Of a stretch of 64,000 bases of DNA, positions 57,475-64,000 are shown piece by piece. The notes beneath the pieces were generated by a model. It did no database searches and had not been told where the DNA came from. It saw only the letters and a program-made list of their open reading frames with translations. Source of the DNA: Sinomonas terrae (GTDB taxonomy: Bacteria; Actinomycetota; Actinomycetes; Actinomycetales; Micrococcaceae). The position numbers and the translations under genes are program-made. The stretch is taken from contig NZ_JAKZBV010000001.1 in assembly GCF_022539255.1 (NCBI RefSeq), positions 1,984,001-2,048,000 of the forward strand, written 5' to 3'. Every line of letters starts with the position of its first letter. The stretch's first letter is position 1.

Positions 57475-57549
57475 AAAAAACCTCCGGTGGTTCCCCGACA
57501 GATGACGGTGCCATGATGGCTTTGCCATCCTACGGGGAGCCACCAGAGG
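57475..57549 (-). promoter_or_regulatory. Stem-loop covering the mscR ribosome-binding site, with terminator features
   Basis: On the minus strand a 17-bp stem with one mismatch (57533-57549 with 57481-57497) is followed immediately by TTTTTT (57480-57475) and then the mscR ATG. The 3' arm ends in GGAGG, the mscR Shine-Dalgarno sequence. An inner hairpin GATGGC-TTT-GCCATC (57515-57529) sits in the loop. The structure has the form of an intrinsic terminator for the mycoredoxin gene, yet it also hides the mscR ribosome site, so it could act as an attenuator or switch. Confidence 0.7.
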
Positions 57550-57573
57550 TGACGTAAATCACTCAGGGAGCGG

Positions 57574-57834
57574 TCAGGCTCCGAGCTTCTCCTTCACCTG
57601 GGCTGCAGACGGGTTCGTCGCGGCCGTGCCGTCTGGGAAGATCACCGTCGGGACGGTCCGGTTGCCGCCGTTGAGCTGCTCCACGAGCTCAGCCGTGCCC
57701 TCGACCTCCTCGATGTTGACCTCCGTGTAGCCGATGCCCTGGGCATCGAGCTGCTTCTTCAGGCGGTTGCAGTACCCGCACCATGTGGTCGAGAACATCG
57801 TGATTGTGCCGTCGGAAGGGGTGAAGTCGGTCAT
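57574..57834 (-). CDS. mrx1: Mycoredoxin (glutaredoxin-like protein)
   Basis: An 86-residue glutaredoxin-fold protein. TMFSTTWCGYCNRLKKQL carries the CGYC active site near residues 19-22, VPTVIFPDGT the cis-proline motif and NPSAAQVKEKL the C-terminal helix. Proteins with this sequence pattern are mycoredoxins, which reduce mycothiol mixed disulfides. The location upstream of mscR supports a mycothiol link. GAGGAG lies just before the ATG. Confidence 0.9.
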   Translation of the reverse strand: MTDFTPSDGTITMFSTTWCGYCNRLKKQLDAQGIGYTEVNIEEVEGTAELVEQLNGGNRTVPTVIFPDGTAATNPSAAQVKEKLGA

Positions 57835-58030
57835 GGGTGTACTCCTCGAGCGGTTGGGTCTTCCGAATCGGAAAACGGCCTCTGACCCTCAAGTATTCCG
57901 GACCGCTGCCGAAGATCCTGACGAAGCCTTTACGCGCCGGGATCTGTACGCGCAATGCTGCGGGCGCGACACTGCACCCAATTAGAGCTCCCAACCACTA
58001 ACCGCCCCTGGATCTGCCGGAGAAAAGGCG

Positions 58031-58375
58031 ATGAAGTTCCACGGACTGAACGATCCACGACGGCCAGCCGTGCACTACGAAGCCCTGCCCGCTTCCTCGC
58101 CCGGCGCAGGCGACGCGGTCGAAGGTGACCTGCTCCGAGGCCTGGATGGCTATCTGTTCAAGGACGCGGAGGGACAGCGGTGGTGGGTCATGTTCTCGTC
58201 CCAAGAGGGCCAGATCCTCGCGTGCGCCAACGTAGACGACGAAGAGGAAGAGGAAGTGCGCGTCCTCGCGCGCAACGTGAGCCGAGCGAAAGCCGAAGAA
58301 GCCTTCCGTCAGTTCCCGCCCAGCTCGCTCGAAGAGGCCGCCCTGCTCGCCGAGGGTCTCGAGGAAAAGCCCTGA
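58031..58375 (+). CDS. Hypothetical acidic protein
   Basis: A 114-residue acidic cytoplasmic protein without signal or membrane helix. DGYLFKDAEGQRWWVMFSSQEGQILACANVDDEEEEEVRV (pieces GQRWWVMFSSQEGQIL and VDDEEEEEVRV) has a small beta-rich look. No family was recognised. AGAAAAGGCG lies before the ATG. It converges with the permease gene 13 bases downstream. 57835-58030 is a divergent promoter region with the mycoredoxin gene; I see no other gene there. Confidence 0.65.
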   Translation: MKFHGLNDPRRPAVHYEALPASSPGAGDAVEGDLLRGLDGYLFKDAEGQRWWVMFSSQEGQILACANVDDEEEEEVRVLARNVSRAKAEEAFRQFPPSSLEEAALLAEGLEEKP

Positions 58376-58388
58376 GGCCTCGGCTCAC

Positions 58389-60365
<1,977 letters not shown>

Positions 60366-60452
60366 CGCGTCTTCCTTATCGTTGCCCTGCACCTGATCGC
60401 CGACTTGCACACACTGCGATGGCTGAGACGATAACGCGACTGGCCGGGCGCA

Positions 60453-60478
60453 TTACAGCGCATTTACGGAACCCTTAC
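60453..60478. promoter_or_regulatory. Three in-phase TTAC boxes, candidate KdpE site
   Basis: TTAC occurs at 60453, 60464 and 60475, exactly 11 bp apart, as GCATTAC, GCATTTAC and CCTTAC, between kdpE and the permease gene. OmpR/KdpE-type regulators bind direct repeats with one helical turn spacing, and E. coli KdpE sites contain T-rich TTTAC units. Binding here is an inference. Confidence 0.45.
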
Positions 60479-60511
60479 GAGCAAGTGCAGATGCGGCTGA
60501 TCTTCCGCCCC

Positions 60512-61189
60512 TTAGCTGGTCTCGAACCTGTACCCGCGTCCCGACTCAGTGATGAGGTGGCGCGGATTGGCGGGATCGCTCTCGAGTTTGCGCCGCAGCT
60601 GCGCCATGTAGACCCGGAGGTACTGTGTCTCCTCCCCATACGCAGGTCCCCAGACCGTCTGCAGGAGCTGCCGCTGGGTGACGAGCTTCCCACGATTGGC
60701 AACGAGCATCTGCAGGACGCCCCATTCCCGAGGCGTGAGGTGGACGCGTTCGCCCTGTCGGGTGACGGTGGCAGCCCCCAGATCGACGAGTAGGTCACCG
60801 GCATCGATCAGTCCGTCGGTCGGGGCGTGGGCAGAGCGGCGTTCGACGGCGCGGAGGCGGGCGAGCAACTCGTCGAGCCCGAAGGGCTTTGTCACGTAGT
60901 CGTCCGCGCCGGCGTCGAGGGCCTCGACCTTGTCCGTCGAGCCGTGGCGGGCCGAGAGCACGACGATTGGCAGGTCGGACCACCCCCGGATTCCTCGGAT
61001 GACTTCGGCGCCGTCCAGATCAGGGAGCCCGAGGTCCAGGACGAGCACGTCAGGAGGCGTGGAAGCGGCGAGACGCAAGGCCTCCCTGCCGCTGGCCGCG
61101 ACGATGACGGCGTAGCCTTCGGCCCGGAGGTTGATCTGGAGCGCTCGCAGGAGCTGTGGCTCGTCGTCCACCACGAGTACGCGCTTCAC
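60512..61189 (-). CDS. kdpE: Two-component response regulator KdpE
   Basis: A 225-residue OmpR-family regulator. The receiver domain has acidic DDEPQ near residue 9, the phosphoacceptor in VLDLGLPD near 52 and the Lys in YVTKPFGLDELLARL near 100; the winged-helix domain has LTPREWGVLQMLVANRGKLVTQ and YLRVYMAQLRRKLE. YLRVYMAQLRRKLE is the usual KdpE DNA-recognition end. It follows kdpD after 10 bases and would activate kdpFABC under low potassium. The permease beside it is a candidate additional target. Confidence 0.95.
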   Translation of the reverse strand: MKRVLVVDDEPQLLRALQINLRAEGYAVIVAASGREALRLAASTPPDVLVLDLGLPDLDGAEVIRGIRGWSDLPIVVLSARHGSTDKVEALDAGADDYVTKPFGLDELLARLRAVERRSAHAPTDGLIDAGDLLVDLGAATVTRQGERVHLTPREWGVLQMLVANRGKLVTQRQLLQTVWGPAYGEETQYLRVYMAQLRRKLESDPANPRHLITESGRGYRFETS

Positions 61190-61199
61190 GGTCGCCTCC

Positions 61200-63719
61200 T
61201 TAGTCCCGCGGCCCAGCGTACAGAGGCATGCGGATGACCATGGTCAGGCCTCCGCCCGGAGTGGGTTCGGCGCCGAGTTCGCCGTCCATCGCCTCGATGA
61301 AGCCTTTCGCGACGGCGAGGCCCAGGCCGATGCCGGGTCCGGTCCCTTCGTCGCCCAGACGCTGGAACGGTTGGAACATCGCCATGACACGTTCGGGCGG
61401 AACTCCGCTGCCGTGGTCGACAACCCGCAGTTCACTCACTGGTCGGTCTCCGATGCTCGGCGCCAGGAGGCCTCCGGTCGTCGCGACGATGACGACGTCG
61501 CTGTTCGGCGCATATTTGACCGCGTTCTCGACGACGTTGGCGAGGGCCCTGACGAGCAGGCCGCGGTCGCCGTCGAGCGCGGGGAGGTTCGGGGCCAGAT
61601 CCACCCGGACGGCATCAGGCGGCAGTTCGGACAGGACCTCAGACACGACGTCCAGCCACGTCACCGGTTCGTGCAGAACCGACACGGCCGCGCTATCGAT
61701 ACGGGACATGTCGAGGAGATTCGCGACAAGGTTGTCTAGCCGGTTGGAGTAGGAGTCGATCGTGTCGAGCATCTCTGCATGCTCCTCGCGCGTCATCTTG
61801 TCCCGCTGGCGCTTGAGCGCCGTGACGGCGAGGCGGATGCCGGCGAGCGGAGTGCGCAGGTCGTGGGAGACCGCCCTCAGGATGGAGGTCCTGATGCGAT
61901 TGGCTTCGCCGAGCTTGACCGTCTCCCGGAGGCTGAGTGTGAGCTGCTGGCGTTCGAGCAGCGCGGTGAGGTGGGCTTCGAACGCAGAAAGGAGACGGCG
62001 CTCGCGCCCGCTGAGGGGGCGTCCCTTCCACACGAGCGACTGCTGCGCGTCCAAGGGATCGGCACCGTCGGCCTCTTCTGGGCGCGCGGGGGCATCGCCG
62101 CCAGCGCTGGCTCGGACCTTCCATGTGCCGTCACTGGCTGAGAGCAGGCTGACGGCGTCGAGCTGGAACTCGGCCCGAAGCTGCTCGAGGAACTCGTCCG
62201 CGCTCTGGTCGCGGGCGAGAGAGCTGCTGGCCAGTTCGCTCAGCGTGCTCGCCTCAGCCCGCGCGGCCACTGCATCCCGGGACCGTCGGGACGAGACGCC
62301 GACGACGAGGGAGAACGCGACTGCGACGGCAAGGAATGCCAAGAGGGCGAAGAAGTTCTGCGGATCATCGATGGTGAGGGTGCCGACGGGCGGCGTGACG
62401 AAGTAGTTGAGCAGGAGCGAGTCGAAGACCGCAGCGACGACCGCAGGCCAGAGCCCACCGATGAAGGCGACGAGGACGACGGCGCAGAGGTGCGCGAGCA
62501 CGTGGGTCGTGAGGTTGAGCTGGGGGAACGGCAGGAGCGCCGCCGTCATGAGGATCGGGACGACGAACGCGAGGATGTACCCCGCGATCGCTCGGTTACG
62601 CCCTAGGAGGGGCGTGAGCCGGAGGCGAGGTCCGCGCCCGGCGAGCGGGTGGGTCACCATATGGACGTCGATCTCGCCCGAGTCGCGCACGACGGCGCTG
62701 CCCACCCCTCCGCGGCCGAGGAACTGCTGGAGCCGGTTGTGCCGGGAGATGCCCACAACGATCTGGGTCGCATTGACGCTGCGCGCGAACTCCAGCAGCG
62801 TCGACGCGATGTCGTCTCCCGCGAGTTGGTGGTAGCTGCCGCCGAGGTCCTCGACGAGCCGACGCTGCGCGGTGAGGGACTGCTCTGTGCCTTCGGCGAG
62901 GCCGTCCGGGGTGCGTACGTGGACCGCGAGGAGATCGCCGCCACTCACGCGGGAGAGGATCCGCGCGGCCCGGCGGACGAGCGACTCGCCCTCAGGGCCT
63001 CCGGTGAGGGCGACGACGACGCGTTCACGAGCGGGCCAGGTCTCGTCGATCCGGTGCCGTTGGCGGTACTCGGCAAGCCCCTCCTCGACCCGGTCGGCAA
63101 GCCAGATGAGCGCGATCTCTCGAAGTGCCGAAAGGTTGCCCAGCCTGAAGTAGTTTGCGAGGGCTGCGTCGATCTTGTCCGGCGCGTAGACGAGGCCGGA
63201 ACTGAGCCGCTGGCGCAACAGTTCGGGTGGGATGTCCACAAGCTCGATCTGGTCGGCCTTGCGCACGATTGCGTCGGGAATCACCTCCTGCTGCCGGGTC
63301 CCCGTGATAGCCGCGACGACGTCGTTGAGGGACGCGAGGTGCTGGACGTTGACTGTCGTGAGCACGTCGATGCCAGCCTCGAGGAGCTCGTCGACGTCCT
63401 CCCAGCGCTTGGCGTGGCGGCTGCCGGGAGCGTTGGTGTGGGCGTACTCATCGACGAGCGCCGTGTGCGGCCTCCGGGCCAGAACCGCGTCGATGTCCAT
63501 CTCGGGGAGCTCCGTGCCGCGGTAGTCGACGGCTCGCAGCGGCACCGTCTCGAGCCCTTCGACGAGCGCGGCCGTGGCGGCCCGCCCGTGGTCCATGACG
63601 ACGCCGACCACCACGTCCGTCCCGGCCCCGGCGAGGCGGTGGGCCTCCTCGAGCATGGCGTAGGTCTTCCCGACGCCGGGTGCAGCGCCGAGGAAGATGC
63701 GCAGGCTCCCGCGGTCCAT
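61200..63719 (-). CDS. kdpD: Osmosensitive K+ channel sensor histidine kinase KdpD
   Basis: An 839-residue membrane sensor kinase. The N-terminal KdpD domain has Walker A GAAPGVGKTYAMLEEAH near residue 10 and LVDEYAHTNAPGSRHAKRW near 88 (pieces); a Usp-like domain follows (about 235-360; VVVALTGGPEGE). Four helices (about 385-480) anchor it, then a GAF-like region, the HisKA box AVSHDLRTPLAGI near 620 and the HATPase box ANVVENAVKYAPNS near 715. The whole length is normal for KdpD. It phosphorylates KdpE when potassium is scarce. kdpC precedes it on the same strand, with 45 bases between. Confidence 0.95.
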   Translation of the reverse strand: MDRGSLRIFLGAAPGVGKTYAMLEEAHRLAGAGTDVVVGVVMDHGRAATAALVEGLETVPLRAVDYRGTELPEMDIDAVLARRPHTALVDEYAHTNAPGSRHAKRWEDVDELLEAGIDVLTTVNVQHLASLNDVVAAITGTRQQEVIPDAIVRKADQIELVDIPPELLRQRLSSGLVYAPDKIDAALANYFRLGNLSALREIALIWLADRVEEGLAEYRQRHRIDETWPARERVVVALTGGPEGESLVRRAARILSRVSGGDLLAVHVRTPDGLAEGTEQSLTAQRRLVEDLGGSYHQLAGDDIASTLLEFARSVNATQIVVGISRHNRLQQFLGRGGVGSAVVRDSGEIDVHMVTHPLAGRGPRLRLTPLLGRNRAIAGYILAFVVPILMTAALLPFPQLNLTTHVLAHLCAVVLVAFIGGLWPAVVAAVFDSLLLNYFVTPPVGTLTIDDPQNFFALLAFLAVAVAFSLVVGVSSRRSRDAVAARAEASTLSELASSSLARDQSADEFLEQLRAEFQLDAVSLLSASDGTWKVRASAGGDAPARPEEADGADPLDAQQSLVWKGRPLSGRERRLLSAFEAHLTALLERQQLTLSLRETVKLGEANRIRTSILRAVSHDLRTPLAGIRLAVTALKRQRDKMTREEHAEMLDTIDSYSNRLDNLVANLLDMSRIDSAAVSVLHEPVTWLDVVSEVLSELPPDAVRVDLAPNLPALDGDRGLLVRALANVVENAVKYAPNSDVVIVATTGGLLAPSIGDRPVSELRVVDHGSGVPPERVMAMFQPFQRLGDEGTGPGIGLGLAVAKGFIEAMDGELGAEPTPGGGLTMVIRMPLYAGPRD

Positions 63720-63764
63720 GCTCCCGATTCTTCCGCTATTCCCGGGCTTTCTCTCTCATGCGCA

Positions 63765-64000
63765 CTACTTCAGCCTCGCGGCGATGGAGAGGTTGAGCCT
63801 GGTGGTGTTGACGGCGGGCTGGCCGAGCGTGCTCAGGACGGGGTTGCCCGTTGCGCCTGCGACCAGCTGCTGGACCTCGGCAACACTCAGACCGGTGGCC
63901 CTGGCCACGCGCGGCACCTGCAGCTGGGCGTAGGACGGGGAGATGTCCGGGTCGAGCCCGGACGCGGAGGCCGTGACCGCGTCCAGCGGGACCTCGGACG
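63765..64000 (-). CDS. kdpC: Potassium-transporting ATPase subunit C (C-terminal fragment)
   Basis: The visible 78 residues include VTASASGLDPDISPSYAQLQ (piece SGLDPDISPSYA) and the run VPRVARATGLS, AEVQQLV and the end LNLSIAARLK, which are the conserved C-terminal half of KdpC. KdpC is the small subunit of the KdpFABC high-affinity K+ pump in the membrane. The N-terminus lies beyond the window end; kdpA and kdpB should follow outside. The stop is TAG at 63765-63767. Confidence 0.92.
   Translation of the reverse strand, partial: SEVPLDAVTASASGLDPDISPSYAQLQVPRVARATGLSVAEVQQLVAGATGNPVLSTLGQPAVNTTRLNLSIAARLK

Overview
The window is a GC-rich actinobacterial chromosome segment. GTG and TTG starts are frequent, many genes overlap by ATGA or GTGA, and there is a mycothiol-dependent formaldehyde dehydrogenase with a mycoredoxin, a DevS/DosS-like kinase and a MazEF pair. 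This points to a soil Micrococcaceae relative (Arthrobacter or Sinomonas type). The genus is inferred, since no rRNA is present. No tRNA, rRNA or CRISPR was seen.

Positions 1-39680 are a large catabolic region. Locus A (1-7353) is a minus-strand operon of pxpA/pxpB/pxpC-like lactamase subunits, an RraA-like aldolase/decarboxylase, an M24-fold protein without metal ligands, an aldo/keto reductase, a 3-hydroxyisobutyrate-dehydrogenase-like enzyme and an aminotransferase, with a divergent LysR regulator. Locus B (7386-15146) is a GntR-controlled operon of a hydroxyacid dehydrogenase, three SDRs, a TIM-barrel isomerase and an alcohol dehydrogenase, followed by an MHS transporter. Locus C (15194-20476) is a complete oligopeptide-type ABC transporter. 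Then come a universal stress protein, a decayed MerR gene and gluconokinase. Locus D (22513-29760) repeats the core of locus A: a second pxpABC set with its own LysR, a second RraA and a second aminotransferase, with a decayed FBP-type zinc-finger gene between them. Locus E (29958-39680) is a D-galactonate pathway (dgoK, dgoA, dgoD) with an IclR regulator, a frameshifted dehydrogenase and an SDR gene.

The SDR gene of locus E is split by a 4,240-bp Tn3-family element (35045-39284). It has 38-bp ends, a 5-bp target duplication (GACAC) and a tyrosine recombinase beside a palindromic recombination site. Its cargo is a lipoprotein and a secreted G1 (glutamic) peptidase, and its transposase has lost the centre of the protein. 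Removing the element with one copy of the duplication restores the SDR reading frame exactly.

Positions 39681-64000 look like ordinary chromosome. They hold two related APC-type permeases (one preceded by five 35-bp tandem repeats, the other beside kdpE), a thioesterase/lipoate-ligase cluster, mazEF, a GAF-domain histidine kinase opposite an MgtA-like P-type ATPase, a split cytochrome b operon, a mycothiol group (mycoredoxin, mscR, metallo-beta-lactamase-fold hydrolase) with a striking stem-loop over the mscR ribosome-binding site, and kdpC-kdpD-kdpE. The strongest candidate for an undescribed system is the duplicated LysR/pxpABC/RraA/aminotransferase set, whose lactamase subunits carry the same departures from the usual 5-oxoprolinase motifs.
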